NCBI RefSeq assembly: GCF_011926545.1
Contig: NZ_JAATIT010000002.1
Location: 248,001 to 312,000, forward strand
Source of the DNA: Sphingopyxis italica
Lineage (GTDB): Bacteria; Pseudomonadota; Alphaproteobacteria; Sphingomonadales; Sphingomonadaceae
Direction: 5' to 3'
Length of the DNA: 64,000 nt
Of this stretch, positions 1 to 8,678 are shown in pieces; the first letter of the stretch is position 1, and every line of letters begins with the position of its first letter. Under the pieces are notes generated by a model, which had not been told where the DNA came from, did not search any database, and saw nothing but the letters and a program-made list of their open reading frames with translations. The position numbers and the translations under genes are program-made.

Positions 1-290
1 CGAAGCACGGCGCGCGACTTGACGTCGCCCGGAAGGATCTGCGCCGTCGCCCCGTCGATCAGCGCGTCGATGTCGACCATCCAGCGCATCGTTTCGGAGG
101 CGATCGCGACGGCGAACGCGCGGTCGGCGCCGGTCAGGCCCTGCGCGGCGGCGTGCATCGCGACGTCGAGCGGATCGCCGCGCCTCAGGATCGCGTCCAC
201 CAGGCGTAACGCCGCGCGGCGCGGCGCCATGCCCGGCGGATCGGCCTCGCCGGGCGAACGGCGGCGGCGCGGGGGGCGGCGATCAGCCAT
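1..290 (-). CDS. rsmB: 16S rRNA (cytosine-967-C5) methyltransferase RsmB, N-terminal part (cut by window edge)
   Basis: Only the first 96 codons are in the window; the gene runs off the left edge. The translation starts MADRRPPRRRRS and contains ALRLVDAILRRGDPLDVA and DRAFAVAIASETMRWMVD. This is the NusB-like RNA-binding domain found at the N-terminus of RsmB/Sun rRNA methyltransferases. The catalytic SAM-binding domain is outside the window, so the assignment rests on the N-terminal domain alone; a free NusB-type protein is the alternative. The start ATG at 290 faces the divergent DUF1674 gene across about 50 bp. The family modifies C967 of 16S rRNA in the cytoplasm. Confidence 0.72.
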   Translation of the reverse strand, partial: MADRRPPRRRRSPGEADPPGMAPRRAALRLVDAILRRGDPLDVAMHAAAQGLTGADRAFAVAIASETMRWMVDIDALIDGATAQILPGDVKSRAVL

Positions 291-307
291 GACCGGGAAG
301 GGCGTGG

Positions 308-336
308 TTGGCGTGACGCATGAAAAATCCTATAAT
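308..336 (+). promoter_or_regulatory. Sigma70-type promoter for the DUF1674 gene, predicting a leaderless mRNA
   Basis: A TTGGCG hexamer at 308-313 and a perfect TATAAT at 331-336 are separated by exactly 17 bp. The expected transcription start, six or seven bases after the -10 box, falls on the ATG at 343. No ribosome-binding site lies between the -10 box and the ATG. Confidence 0.6.
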
Positions 337-342
337 GCGGGC

Positions 343-555
343 ATGACGAACGACAGCATCCCGAACCCGACCATCGGCGGAACGCCGCGCGCTGTAAAGC
401 GTCCCGCCCATGTGACAGCGCCTGCGGGCTGGACGAACAGCGCGGTTCCGGCCCCGAGACCGGTCACGGAGGACAAGGCCGAGGACCAGCCCGGCGGGCG
501 CAACCCGGTGCGCTATGGCGATTGGGAATTGAAAGGGGTCGCGGTCGATTTCTGA
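343..555 (+). CDS. DUF1674 protein, SdhAF4-like succinate dehydrogenase assembly factor
   Basis: This 70-residue protein ends in GGRNPVRYGDWELKGVAVDF, the diagnostic C-terminal block of the DUF1674 family, which includes mitochondrial SDHAF4. Members of that family bind the flavinated SdhA subunit and help assemble succinate dehydrogenase (family knowledge). The N-terminal half is low complexity, rich in Pro, Ala and Thr. The reading frame stays open upstream to position 19, but the ATG at 343 is chosen because a consensus promoter ends just before it. No Shine-Dalgarno sequence precedes it, which fits a leaderless transcript. It is divergent from rsmB. Confidence 0.8.
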   Translation: MTNDSIPNPTIGGTPRAVKRPAHVTAPAGWTNSAVPAPRPVTEDKAEDQPGGRNPVRYGDWELKGVAVDF

Positions 556-571
556 CCGCCGCGCCCCGATA

Positions 572-599
572 GCCGCCCCTGCAACGGTGCAGGGGCGGC
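572..599. terminator. Strong hairpin between convergent genes
   Basis: A perfect 12-bp stem (GCCGCCCCTGCA at 572-583 and its complement at 588-599) closes an ACGG loop. It lies between the convergent DUF1674 and SapC genes. There is no T-tract on either side, so it is a likely bidirectional terminator or 3'-end stabiliser rather than a textbook intrinsic terminator. Confidence 0.55.
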
Positions 600-613
600 C
601 GTAAAACTCGCCT

Positions 614-1393
614 TTAGGCGGCGGGCAGTTCGGTGTTCAGCGGCATCTTGCCGCTCTTGACCTGTTCGGCGAACACTTCGCGCATCAGTTGCAGCGAGAA
701 GAGGTGCGCGAAGATCAGGCCGAGGATGCCGTTCTGCATCAGCTTGCGCAGCACGTCGCCGCGCAGTTCGCGCAGCTTGTTCTCGTCGACCATCTGGAAG
801 CCGCGATAGACATAGGGCTTGTCATTGCCTTCCTGCTGGATCGAGACTTCGCCGTCCATCAGCAGGTCGGCCTTTTTCAGCTCTTCCATGAACATGCCGG
901 TGCGCTGGCCGGCTTCCTCGAAATTCTTGCAGAATTCGAGCACGGCCTTGGTCTGGTCCGACGGCTGGCCGTCGACGAACAGCACATCGCCTTCGTCGAA
1001 CTTGCCGAGCGCGCCCGAGGTCGGGTCGAAGCACAGCGACAATTCTTCCGAATTGGGCTGGAGCTTGGCGAGCAGGAAGGGATAGCGGCGGATATAGGCC
1101 GGGACATAGACCGGGTTGACCAGCTTGCCGTCGTCGTCGACGAAGGTGTTGATGCCTTCATTCAAGCCCATCAGCGCGAGCGGGACAGGATTGTCGCCCG
1201 CCGAAAAGACGATCGGGAAAAAGCGGCATGCCGACACGAATTCGTCCGACGTCAGCGGGATCGCATGCTGGCCAACCAGAAATTCGGCGCTGTCGAGCGG
1301 GCGGGCGCGGAAATCGGCATGATCGACGCTCGAAAGCGGAACGAGGTCCTTGTAGAACAGCGGCAGGTTGGCAGGTGCGGGCGCAGTGGCCAT
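614..1393 (-). CDS. SapC family protein
   Basis: The 259-residue product matches the SapC family: an N-terminal FYKDLVPLSSVDHADFRARP segment, a central GDNPVPLALMGL block, YIRRYPFLLA, and CFDPTSG. Many alphaproteobacteria carry this family, often near TonB-dependent receptors. Its role is not established; the name comes from a Campylobacter S-layer locus. No signal peptide is seen. One hydrophobic patch (GILGLIFAHLFSL) lies near the C-terminus. It is monocistronic here, ending at the hairpin shared with the DUF1674 gene. Confidence 0.8.
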   Translation of the reverse strand: MATAPAPANLPLFYKDLVPLSSVDHADFRARPLDSAEFLVGQHAIPLTSDEFVSACRFFPIVFSAGDNPVPLALMGLNEGINTFVDDDGKLVNPVYVPAYIRRYPFLLAKLQPNSEELSLCFDPTSGALGKFDEGDVLFVDGQPSDQTKAVLEFCKNFEEAGQRTGMFMEELKKADLLMDGEVSIQQEGNDKPYVYRGFQMVDENKLRELRGDVLRKLMQNGILGLIFAHLFSLQLMREVFAEQVKSGKMPLNTELPAA

Positions 1394-1509
1394 GTTTCAA
1401 CTCCGGTAATGTCCCGCGGGCGGGGGGCGAAAAGGATAAAGCGCCTTATTGGCCCGCGCCGCGCGGCGCAAGGGGGCGATCGCGCCGGGCCGGCGGGCAG
1501 GACGACGCG

Positions 1510-2934
1510 TCAGGCGATCAGCTTGCCGGGATTGAGGATGCCCGCGGGATCGAGGCCGGCCTTGACGCCGCGCAGCGCCGACAGCCGCGCCGGGCTGTCG
1601 AGTTCGGCCAATATGTCGCGCTTCATCTGTCCGATGCCATGTTCGGCCGAAATCGATCCGCCGAGTTCGACAACGTGCGCATAGACGAGCCCGCTGACCG
1701 CCGCGCCATGTTCGGCGAGCCACGTGGCGCCGTCGACACCGGCGGGCGGCTGGACATGGTGATGAACGTTGCCGTCGCCCAGATGTCCGAAGGACAGCGT
1801 GCGTATCCCCGGAAAGGCGCGTTTCAGCCGGCGCGGGTTTTGCGCGATAAAGGCGGGCATCAGGTCGATCGGCACGCTGATGTCATGTTGCAGCGCGGGG
1901 CCTTCGGCGCGTTCGGCCTCGGAAATGGAATCGCGCAGCCGCCAGAAATCGTCGCTTTCGCGCTCGCTTTTGGCGATCACGACGTCGCGGATCAGCCCGG
2001 CGTCGATCGCCGCAGCGAGCTGCGGATCGAGCGCCTCGCCCAAGGCCTGATCGCTATCGCCCGCGAGTTCGAGCAGAACATGCCAGGGATGGGCCGCGGA
2101 AAGCGGCGCGCGCGTCTGCGGGATATGGCGCAGCACCGCGTCGAGGCAGCTTTGCGGGATCAGCTCGAAACCCTCGAGCGGATTTCCGATCGCGGCGTCG
2201 AGACGGCGCAGCAGCAGGAGCGCGCTTTCGGGCGAATCGACGCCGATCCACGCGGTGCGCCGCGCCGCCGCCGCGGGGACGAGGTGCAGGCAGGCGGCGG
2301 TGACGATGCCCAACGTCCCCTCGGCGCCGCACAGCAGATGCCGCAGATCGTAACCGCGATTGTCCTTTTTGAGCGGCGCGAGCCCGTCGAAGATGCTGCC
2401 GTCGGGCAGCACCGCCTCGATCCCCGCGACCAGCGCGCGCATCGTCCCGTGGCGCAGCACCTGCGTCCCCCCGGCGTTGGTCGACACGAGGCCCCCGATC
2501 GTCGCCGACCCCTTGCCCCCGAGCGTAAGCGGAAAGCGCAGACCGTGCGCGAGGGCGTCGTGGTGGAAGGTCTCGAGGATCACCCCCGCCTCGGCGACGG
2601 CAAGCCGCGCCGCCTCGTCGACTTGGCGTATCCGGTTCATGCGCCGCAGGCTCAGGAGCAGTTGGTCGCCGCTGTCGTCGGGGGTGGCGCCGCCGACCAT
2701 GCCGCTGTTGCCGCCTTGAGGGACCAGCGCGACCCTCGCGTCGGCGCACAGCCGGACGATGGCGGCCACTTCGTCGGTCGACGCGGGCGACAGCATCGCG
2801 GCGGCGCGGCCGTGATATTTGCCGCGCCAGTCGGTCAGCCAGGGCGCGATCGTGTCGGCGTCGGCGCTATAGCCTTTAGGCCCGAGCAAAGCCGCAAGGT
2901 CGCCCAATAACGATGTCGACGGCGCGTAGGTCAT
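1510..2934 (-). CDS. FAD-binding oxidoreductase, D-2-hydroxyacid dehydrogenase (GlcD/DLD) type
   Basis: The 474-residue protein has the vanillyl-alcohol-oxidase FAD fold in its first half (PQGGNSG at residues 72-78, then GGLVSTNAGG). Its second half is a C-terminal FAD-oxidase domain with FGHLGDGNVHHHV and a final AEHGIGQMKR motif. Relatives oxidise D-lactate, glycolate or D-2-hydroxyglutarate; the substrate cannot be told from sequence. The frame is open to 2985, but the ATG at 2934 is preferred because GGGAAAGGG lies just upstream. The gene is divergent from the secreted protein that follows. Confidence 0.85.
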   Translation of the reverse strand: MTYAPSTSLLGDLAALLGPKGYSADADTIAPWLTDWRGKYHGRAAAMLSPASTDEVAAIVRLCADARVALVPQGGNSGMVGGATPDDSGDQLLLSLRRMNRIRQVDEAARLAVAEAGVILETFHHDALAHGLRFPLTLGGKGSATIGGLVSTNAGGTQVLRHGTMRALVAGIEAVLPDGSIFDGLAPLKKDNRGYDLRHLLCGAEGTLGIVTAACLHLVPAAAARRTAWIGVDSPESALLLLRRLDAAIGNPLEGFELIPQSCLDAVLRHIPQTRAPLSAAHPWHVLLELAGDSDQALGEALDPQLAAAIDAGLIRDVVIAKSERESDDFWRLRDSISEAERAEGPALQHDISVPIDLMPAFIAQNPRRLKRAFPGIRTLSFGHLGDGNVHHHVQPPAGVDGATWLAEHGAAVSGLVYAHVVELGGSISAEHGIGQMKRDILAELDSPARLSALRGVKAGLDPAGILNPGKLIA

Positions 2935-3058
2935 GCCCTTTCCCTTCGGAAACTTGCCGCGCCACGGCGGCCCTTGCGGCGACAACAGTTCATTTGATGT
3001 TCAATCATCCTTGTTAAAGCGAGCGATGGACGAATCATATGTGTTCGTCCAGCGGGGC

Positions 3059-3646
3059 ATGGACGCGGGAGCCAAGGGTGATCAGCATCTTCTGTCAGAG
3101 CGCCGAGGGAGCGGCAGCGCGGCTGTGCTGACGGCGGCTTTCCTGTGGTTCGCCGCGGCCGCGCCGGCCGCCGACGCGACGCCGCCTCCGGCAGCGCCGG
3201 ATCCGCTGGTCGCGATTTCCGCGCCGGGCGTCGATCAGGCATCATCCTTCTGGCAGATGGTGATCGAGCAGCAGCTGATCATCCGCGTTCCCGCCCGGCG
3301 TTCGCCGCTCAACAATTTCGCCGCGGAACGCTCGACACCGAAGCGGGAAATCGAATTGCCGATCGTCTGGAAAGAGAAAAAGGCGCCCAAATGCGTGGCG
3401 ATGCGCAACATTGTGGGGATGCAGGTCCAGCGCGATAGTATCGATCTGATCACCCGGCAACGACAGCGGTTGCGCGCGCAGCTCAACCGCGGTTGCCGCG
3501 CGCTCGACTTCTACGCCGGTTTTTACATGCAGGGCAGCAAGGACGGCAAACTCTGCGAGGACCGCGATCAGATCCACGCGCGCACCGGCGCGAAGTGCGA
3601 GATCGACAAGTTCCGGCTGATGGTTCCGGTGCACGAGGACGATTAA
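3059..3646 (+). CDS. Secreted protein of unknown function
   Basis: This ORF shows coding character but no recognised family. A hydrophobic segment, AAVLTAAFLWFAAAAPA, precedes ADATPPPAAPDP and looks like a signal peptide followed by a Pro/Ala linker. The mature part is about 130 residues, basic, with several Cys (KCVAM, NRGCRALD, KLCEDRD, AKCEIDK). This resembles conserved hypothetical proteins of sphingomonads that interact with envelope components, but that is a guess. The start is uncertain: in-frame ATGs lie at 3026 and 3059, neither with a clear ribosome site, and a GTG nearer the hydrophobic core is possible. The frame itself is open from 2933. Confidence 0.6.
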   Translation: MDAGAKGDQHLLSERRGSGSAAVLTAAFLWFAAAAPAADATPPPAAPDPLVAISAPGVDQASSFWQMVIEQQLIIRVPARRSPLNNFAAERSTPKREIELPIVWKEKKAPKCVAMRNIVGMQVQRDSIDLITRQRQRLRAQLNRGCRALDFYAGFYMQGSKDGKLCEDRDQIHARTGAKCEIDKFRLMVPVHEDD

Positions 3647-3758
3647 TCGCGTTTTCGTCGCCTTTTCTTGACTTTTTATCGCTATTTCCCCAATGGCCCC
3701 GGCAGCGCCCGCCTGCGTGGGAGGCCGGGCGCACCCTCTTTTCCGGACATGACATCAC

Positions 3759-5111
3759 ATGAAATTTGCCGATATCGGCCTTTCCGACGAACTTTTGCGC
3801 GCTATCGACGAGTCGGGCTATGCCGAAGCGACGCCGATCCAGGCGGGAGTCATCCCGTCGGTATTGATGATGCGCGACATCATCGGGATCGCCCAGACGG
3901 GCACCGGCAAGACCGCGTCGTTCGTGCTGCCAATGATCGACATCCTCGCTCACGGCCGTGCCCGCGCCCGCATGCCGCGCTCGTTGATCCTCGCACCCAC
4001 GCGTGAGTTGGCGGCGCAAGTCGCGGAAAATTTTGAAAAATACGGCAAATATCACAAGCTGTCGATGGCGCTGCTGATCGGCGGCGTGCAGATGGGGGAC
4101 CAGGTCAAGGCGCTCGAAAAGGGCGTCGACGTGCTGATCGCGACGCCGGGCCGCCTGATGGATCTTTTCGAGCGCGGCAAGATCCTGCTGACCGGCTGCA
4201 ACCTGCTCGTGATCGACGAAGCCGACCGCATGCTCGACATGGGCTTCATTCCCGACATCGAGAATATCTGCACCAAGCTGCCGGCGAATCGGCAGACCCT
4301 GCTGTTCTCGGCGACGATGCCGCCGCCGATCAAGAAACTGGCCGACAAATTCCTGTCGAACCCGAAGACGATCGAAGTGGCGCGTCCCGCGAGCCGCAAC
4401 GAGAATATCGAACAGTTTCTGGTCAAGACCGCCGAACGCGGCAAGCGCGACACGCTGCGCGGCCTGATCGAATCCGAAAAGGTTCACACCGCGATCGTGT
4501 TCTGCAACCGCAAGACGACGGTGCGCGAACTGGCAAAGGCGCTCCAGCGGGCGGGTTACAAGGCCGGCGAGATCCAGGGCGACATGGACCAGTCGAGCCG
4601 CACCGCCGAGCTCGATCGCTTCAAGGCGGGGACAATCAACATCCTCGTCGCGTCGGACGTCGCGGCGCGCGGTCTCGACGTCAAGGGCGTCAGCCACGTC
4701 TTCAATTTCGACGCGCCCTGGCATCCCGATGATTATGTCCACCGCATCGGCCGCACCGGCCGCGCGGGCGCCAAGGGACGCGCGTTCACGCTGGTGACGC
4801 CGTCGGACGACGAGGCGATCGACAATATCCAGAAGCTGACGGGCTACAAGATTCCGGTCCATGGCGGCGGCGGTGCACCACAGCCGGTCGCGGAAGGCGA
4901 GCCCGACGAACGCGAACCGCGTCGCGGTCGACGGTCGAGCGCGAAAGCGACGAAGGAGCCGAAGCGGGCGGCGGAAACGCCGGCCAAGGCACCGCAAAAG
5001 GACGCCGACCGGAAACCGGCTCCACGGGCACGGCGCGACGAGGACGATGGTCCGGACGACGGCTGGAACGGCCCGATGCCCGATTTCCTGTCGGTGGGGT
5101 TCGGTAGCTGA
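3759..5111 (+). CDS. DEAD-box ATP-dependent RNA helicase (RhlE type)
   Basis: All core motifs are visible in the 450-residue protein: Q motif (TPIQAGVIP), Walker A AQTGTGKT (45-52), PTRELA (80-85), TPGRL, DEAD (153-156), SAT (184-186), and HRIGRTGRAG in the second RecA domain. The last 70 residues are a charged Arg/Lys/Asp-rich tail (REPRRGRRSS, PRARRDEDDG) typical of RhlE-like helicases and probably used for RNA or degradosome contacts. It should unwind structured RNA in the cytoplasm. The exact paralogue (RhlE or DeaD) is not certain. It is monocistronic; a GC hairpin follows the stop codon. Confidence 0.92.
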   Translation: MKFADIGLSDELLRAIDESGYAEATPIQAGVIPSVLMMRDIIGIAQTGTGKTASFVLPMIDILAHGRARARMPRSLILAPTRELAAQVAENFEKYGKYHKLSMALLIGGVQMGDQVKALEKGVDVLIATPGRLMDLFERGKILLTGCNLLVIDEADRMLDMGFIPDIENICTKLPANRQTLLFSATMPPPIKKLADKFLSNPKTIEVARPASRNENIEQFLVKTAERGKRDTLRGLIESEKVHTAIVFCNRKTTVRELAKALQRAGYKAGEIQGDMDQSSRTAELDRFKAGTINILVASDVAARGLDVKGVSHVFNFDAPWHPDDYVHRIGRTGRAGAKGRAFTLVTPSDDEAIDNIQKLTGYKIPVHGGGGAPQPVAEGEPDEREPRRGRRSSAKATKEPKRAAETPAKAPQKDADRKPAPRARRDEDDGPDDGWNGPMPDFLSVGFGS

Positions 5112-5119
5112 CCTGACTT

Positions 5120-5143
5120 CCCCTCCCGCAGGCGGGAGGGGAG
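5120..5143. terminator. GC-rich hairpin between convergent genes
   Basis: CCCCTCCCGC at 5121-5130 pairs perfectly with GCGGGAGGGG at 5133-5142 across a two-base spacer. It lies between the convergent helicase and MDR oxidoreductase genes. There is no T-run, so its use as a terminator is inferred from position and stem strength. Confidence 0.45.
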
Positions 5144-5187
5144 ATCGGACGTCCGCTTTCGGTCGCCCATAGCTTCGTCCGCTTGCC

Positions 5188-6204
5188 CTATATCCGAACC
5201 AGCATCTTCCCCATGTTCGCCCCCGCGAACAGCCCGAGAAACGCGTCGGTCGTCGCCTCCAGCCCCTCGTGCACGGTCTCGCGCATCGTCACCGCACCGC
5301 TGGCGATCAGACCGCCCATATCGGCATAGAATTCCTCCATGCACTCGATGAACTGGTCGGTGTAGATGAAGCCTTCCATGCGGATGCGGGCCGGGATGGT
5401 GCGGATGAGATATTTCATTTCCTGCGCTTTTCCGTCGTTATAGACGTCGATCATGCCGCAGATCGCGAAACGCGCGAAGTCGTTCGCGGTCGCAAAGGCG
5501 GCGTCGAGATGCTCGCCGCCGACATTGTCGAAATAGACGTCGATCCCGGGCTTGCCGAGGCGTTCGAGCGCGGCGGCGAGTTGCGGCAGCACCGGCCCCG
5601 CCTTGTAATCGACCACCGCATCGGCGCCGAGGTCGAGGGCCCACTCGCATTTTTCGGCGCCGCCGGCCGAGCCGATGACCGTCATTTCGCGCGCCTTCGC
5701 GATCTGGACGACCGCCGAGCCTACCGCGCCCGCCGCGGCCGATACGAACACCGTATCGCCGGGCTTCGCGCTCGCGATGCGCAGCAGGCCGATCCAGGCG
5801 GTGCCGCCGGTCAGACCCATATTGTGCAGGAACGTCTGCGGCGTCATGCCCGCCGCCAGCGCCTCGGCGGGCAGCTTGTTCGGCATCATGTCGAGCCCGA
5901 TTACGCCGCCATCGCGCCAGCCGGCCATATGGAGGATCAGGTCGCCGGGCGCGAAACCTTCCATCCGGCTTTCGACGACTTCGCCGATCGCGCCGCCGGT
6001 CATCGGCTGGTCGATCTGAAAGCTCGCGGCATAGCTTTTCGCGTCGTTCATGCGCCCGCGCATATAGGGATCGACCGACAGCCAGAGGTTGCGGACCCGA
6101 AGCTGATCCTTTTCGAGCGGCGCGTCGGGCAGGTCGCGGAGCGCGAAATTGTCGTGCGTCGGCAGCCCCTGCGGACGACTGGTCAAATGCCATGCCTTGG
6201 CCAT
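5188..6204 (-). CDS. NADP-dependent MDR-family oxidoreductase (CurA / leukotriene B4 dehydrogenase-like)
   Basis: The 338-residue product belongs to the zinc-independent medium-chain reductases. It has LWLSVDPYMRGRMNDA near the N-terminus, the nucleotide-binding AAAGAVGSAVVQIAK, and YFDNVGGEHLDA. Relatives reduce activated double bonds of enones or curcumin with NADPH; the physiological substrate is unknown. The ATG at 6204 (MAKAWHLTSRP) is chosen because a GGGGGG tract lies about five bases upstream; the longer frame would begin with TTG. Confidence 0.88.
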   Translation of the reverse strand: MAKAWHLTSRPQGLPTHDNFALRDLPDAPLEKDQLRVRNLWLSVDPYMRGRMNDAKSYAASFQIDQPMTGGAIGEVVESRMEGFAPGDLILHMAGWRDGGVIGLDMMPNKLPAEALAAGMTPQTFLHNMGLTGGTAWIGLLRIASAKPGDTVFVSAAAGAVGSAVVQIAKAREMTVIGSAGGAEKCEWALDLGADAVVDYKAGPVLPQLAAALERLGKPGIDVYFDNVGGEHLDAAFATANDFARFAICGMIDVYNDGKAQEMKYLIRTIPARIRMEGFIYTDQFIECMEEFYADMGGLIASGAVTMRETVHEGLEATTDAFLGLFAGANMGKMLVRI

Positions 6205-6303
6205 CGGAATCCCCCCATTCCTCAAATTTCTTCCGCGACGGCGGCGATCGTCAGAAAAGCCGTTGCCACTGCCAGCCAGTGCCGTTAAGACCCCGCCCGT
6301 CGC

Positions 6304-6379
6304 GGGGCCGTAGCTCAGATGGGAGAGCGCTGCAATCGCACTGCAGAGGTCAGGGGTTCGATTCCCCTCGGCTCCACCA
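6304..6379 (+). tRNA. tRNA-Ala (anticodon CGC)
   Basis: A full cloverleaf can be drawn. The acceptor arms GGGGCCG and CGGCTCC contain the G3-U70 wobble pair that identifies alanine tRNA. The anticodon stem CTGCA/TGCAG closes loop ATCGCAC with anticodon CGC. The T arm is AGGGGTTCGATTCCCCT, and CCA is encoded. It decodes GCG, a frequent codon in this high-GC genome. Confidence 0.96.
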
Positions 6380-6396
6380 GCGACCCACCCGGCAGA

Positions 6397-7560
6397 TCAT
6401 CCCGCGAAATCCCGAATCATGTTCTTCGCGATCACTAGCTGCTGGATCTGCGTCGTCCCTTCATAAATGCGGTAAATGCGGCAGTCGCGATAGAAGCGTT
6501 CGGCCAGATATTCCTTGAGATAGCCGGCGCCGCCGTGAATCTGGACGACGCGGTCGGCGACGCGCCCGCACATTTCGCTCGCGAACATCTTGGTCGCCGC
6601 GGCTTCGACCAATATCTTCTCGCCGCGATCGGCGCGCGCGCAGGCGTCGTTCAGCATGCAGTCGGCGGCATAGATTTCGGCCTTGCTGTCGGCGAGCATG
6701 GCCTGGATCAGCTGAAAATTGGCGATCGGTTCGCCGAACGCCTTACGCTCCATCGCATATTGAAGGCCCACGTCGAGCATGCGCTTGGCATAGCCGACGC
6801 TCGCCGCGGCGACCGACAGGCGGCCGTTGTCGAGGCTCTGCATCGCGGCGCGGAAACCGATCCCTTCCTCGCCGCCGAGCAGCGCGTCGCCGTCGACATG
6901 CACATCCTCGAGGATCACGTCGGCGATCTGCGATCCCGCCTGGCCCATCTTGCCGTCGGGCTTGCCGATCGACACGCCGGGCGCATCGCGGGGGACGAGG
7001 AAGGCGCTGACATGTGCATTCTTGGGTAACGCTTCGACATTGGTGCGCGCCATGACGAGGATCATGTCGGCGAAGGGCGCATTGGTGATGTACCGCTTGG
7101 TGCCGTTCAGCACATAGCCGTTGCCGTCCTGCACCGCGCGCGTCTTCATCGCCGCGCTGTCGGAGCCGCTGTCGGGCTCGGTGAGGCCGAAGGCGGCGAT
7201 CGATCCGGCGGCGAGCTTGGGCAGCCAATGCGCTTTCTGCTGATCGGTGCCGAAGCCGACGATCGATTTGCAAACCATGCCGATATTGATCGACACGATC
7301 GAGCGATAGGCGGGCGAGGCGTAGGCCAGCTCGCGAATGAAGCCGACATATTGGCTGACGTTCATGCCCGCGCCGCCATATTCCTCGGGCATCGTCACCC
7401 CGAACAGTCCCATGTCGCGCATTTCGGCCAGAATATCGTCGGGAACGCGGCCGAGTTCCTCGAGCTGATCTTCGGCGGGGATCAGCCGCTCGCGGACATA
7501 GCGTTGCAGCTGCTCGATAAAGGCATCGTAGATGTCGGCATCCATTCCCGGATTGGTCAT
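6397..7560 (-). CDS. Acyl-CoA dehydrogenase
   Basis: The 387-residue protein has the three-domain acyl-CoA dehydrogenase layout. It shows GLTEPDSGSD in the FAD/substrate loop, GTKRYITNAPFADMILVMAR (family signature 1), RKAFGEPIANFQ, and YEGTTQIQ near the end, where the Glu is the usual catalytic base position for short- and medium-chain enzymes. It should introduce a trans-2 double bond into an acyl-CoA and pass electrons to ETF. The chain length or branched substrate is not predictable. It ends 18 bp from tRNA-Ala and lies just downstream of the hydroxylase-like gene on the same strand. Confidence 0.93.
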   Translation of the reverse strand: MTNPGMDADIYDAFIEQLQRYVRERLIPAEDQLEELGRVPDDILAEMRDMGLFGVTMPEEYGGAGMNVSQYVGFIRELAYASPAYRSIVSINIGMVCKSIVGFGTDQQKAHWLPKLAAGSIAAFGLTEPDSGSDSAAMKTRAVQDGNGYVLNGTKRYITNAPFADMILVMARTNVEALPKNAHVSAFLVPRDAPGVSIGKPDGKMGQAGSQIADVILEDVHVDGDALLGGEEGIGFRAAMQSLDNGRLSVAAASVGYAKRMLDVGLQYAMERKAFGEPIANFQLIQAMLADSKAEIYAADCMLNDACARADRGEKILVEAAATKMFASEMCGRVADRVVQIHGGAGYLKEYLAERFYRDCRIYRIYEGTTQIQQLVIAKNMIRDFAG

Positions 7561-7578
7561 CGTCTTCCTGTCCCTGAT

Positions 7579-8628
7579 CTATTGTTCGCCATAAGTGTCG
7601 ATCGCCGCGAAGATACGCGTCAATTGCTCGCGTTCGTCGGCATCGATGTCGGGGCGCCAGATTTCGAACAGCAGGATGGTGCGGTCGCTGGTTCCGCGAT
7701 TCCACGCCTCATGCTCGAAACTGTCGTCGAAAATCAGAAGCTCGCCCTCGCGCCAGCCGCGCGTTTCGGCCCCGACGCGCAGGGCGCAACCGTCGGGGAC
7801 GATCAGCGGCAGATGGCAGATGAGGCGCGTGTTGAGCATGCCGTGGTGCGGCTGGATATGCGTGCCGGGGGTGAGGCGCGAAAAGAGGGCGATCGGCGCG
7901 CGTCCGGGGATGACGGGCTGCGGCGCCAGCTCCAGCGCGGCGAGGGCGGCGGAACATAGCGCCGCCATGCCATCGGCGACCGCGCCATCCTTCCAGAGCC
8001 ACGCCGCGCCCCAGTCGGGCTTGTCGAGCAGCGGGTTGTTCGGCGGCGGACGGCCGGGGCTGGCGGTGACATAGGGGCCGAAAGTATCCGCGGCGCCGCC
8101 GATCATCGCGAGCAGCTCGGCGCGGATCGCGTCGGTCGCGGCCTCGACCGCGCCTGACCAGTCGAAATCGGATCGTTCGAAAAAGGGGCGCTGGGCGAGG
8201 CCGGGGAAATAGAACATGTTCGGCTGTTGCAGATAGAGCGGCTGCTCGCCCGCGAGCATCCTGAGCGCTTCGGCGACACGCGGCGTGGCGTTTCCGGCGT
8301 CGATCCCGGCGCCGCGCAGCTGGCCGAGCAGGTGATCGGCAAAGGCGCGCTCGGTCTCGGCGAGAAATTGCTCGGCGCGCTGGAGGCCGGGATGTAGCGC
8401 CGGCGGCACGCTGCGGGCCTGCGCGGCGGTGCCGAGCGCGAGGCGGTAATAGCTGCACGCCGCGCGGTCGTCGGCGAGGCGGCGCTTGAGCTCCGCCATC
8501 GCCAGCAAGGCGGGGAGATTGCCGCGGTCGGCGCGGATCGCGGCGTCGAGCGCCGCCGTTTCGGCGGCCACATCGCCACGCCGATGGGCGTCGCGCGCCT
8601 GGTCCAGCCATGTCGTCTGCCCCGTCAT
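7579..8628 (-). CDS. Aspartyl/asparaginyl beta-hydroxylase-like protein with TPR-like N-terminus
   Basis: The 349-residue product starts with helical repeats (DQARDAHRRGDVAAETAALDAA, TPR-like) and ends in a cupin-type aspartyl/asparaginyl beta-hydroxylase domain. That domain has TPGTHIQPHHGMLNTRLICH, then GWREGELLIFDDSFEHEAWN, so two His clusters can bind Fe(II) for 2-oxoglutarate-dependent hydroxylation. Similar bacterial proteins are linked to lipid A or protein hydroxylation, but the target here is unknown. The ATG at 8628 (MTGQTTWLDQ) is preferred over the longer open frame because the N-terminal extension is low in coding quality. It is 18 bp upstream of the acyl-CoA dehydrogenase. Confidence 0.78.
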   Translation of the reverse strand: MTGQTTWLDQARDAHRRGDVAAETAALDAAIRADRGNLPALLAMAELKRRLADDRAACSYYRLALGTAAQARSVPPALHPGLQRAEQFLAETERAFADHLLGQLRGAGIDAGNATPRVAEALRMLAGEQPLYLQQPNMFYFPGLAQRPFFERSDFDWSGAVEAATDAIRAELLAMIGGAADTFGPYVTASPGRPPPNNPLLDKPDWGAAWLWKDGAVADGMAALCSAALAALELAPQPVIPGRAPIALFSRLTPGTHIQPHHGMLNTRLICHLPLIVPDGCALRVGAETRGWREGELLIFDDSFEHEAWNRGTSDRTILLFEIWRPDIDADEREQLTRIFAAIDTYGEQ

Positions 8629-8678
8629 GCCTTTGCCATAACGGGGCGCCGGGCCTTTGCAAGCGCGCGCCGGGGAGC

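Noticed and set aside
1228..2910. A 560-codon plus-strand open frame
   Set aside because: It is antisense to the FAD-linked oxidase, whose motifs are clear; the residue mix (Arg, Gln, His) is that of a shadow frame.
3483..4997. A 504-codon minus-strand open frame
   Set aside because: Antisense shadow of the DEAD-box helicase; no ribosome site or domain.
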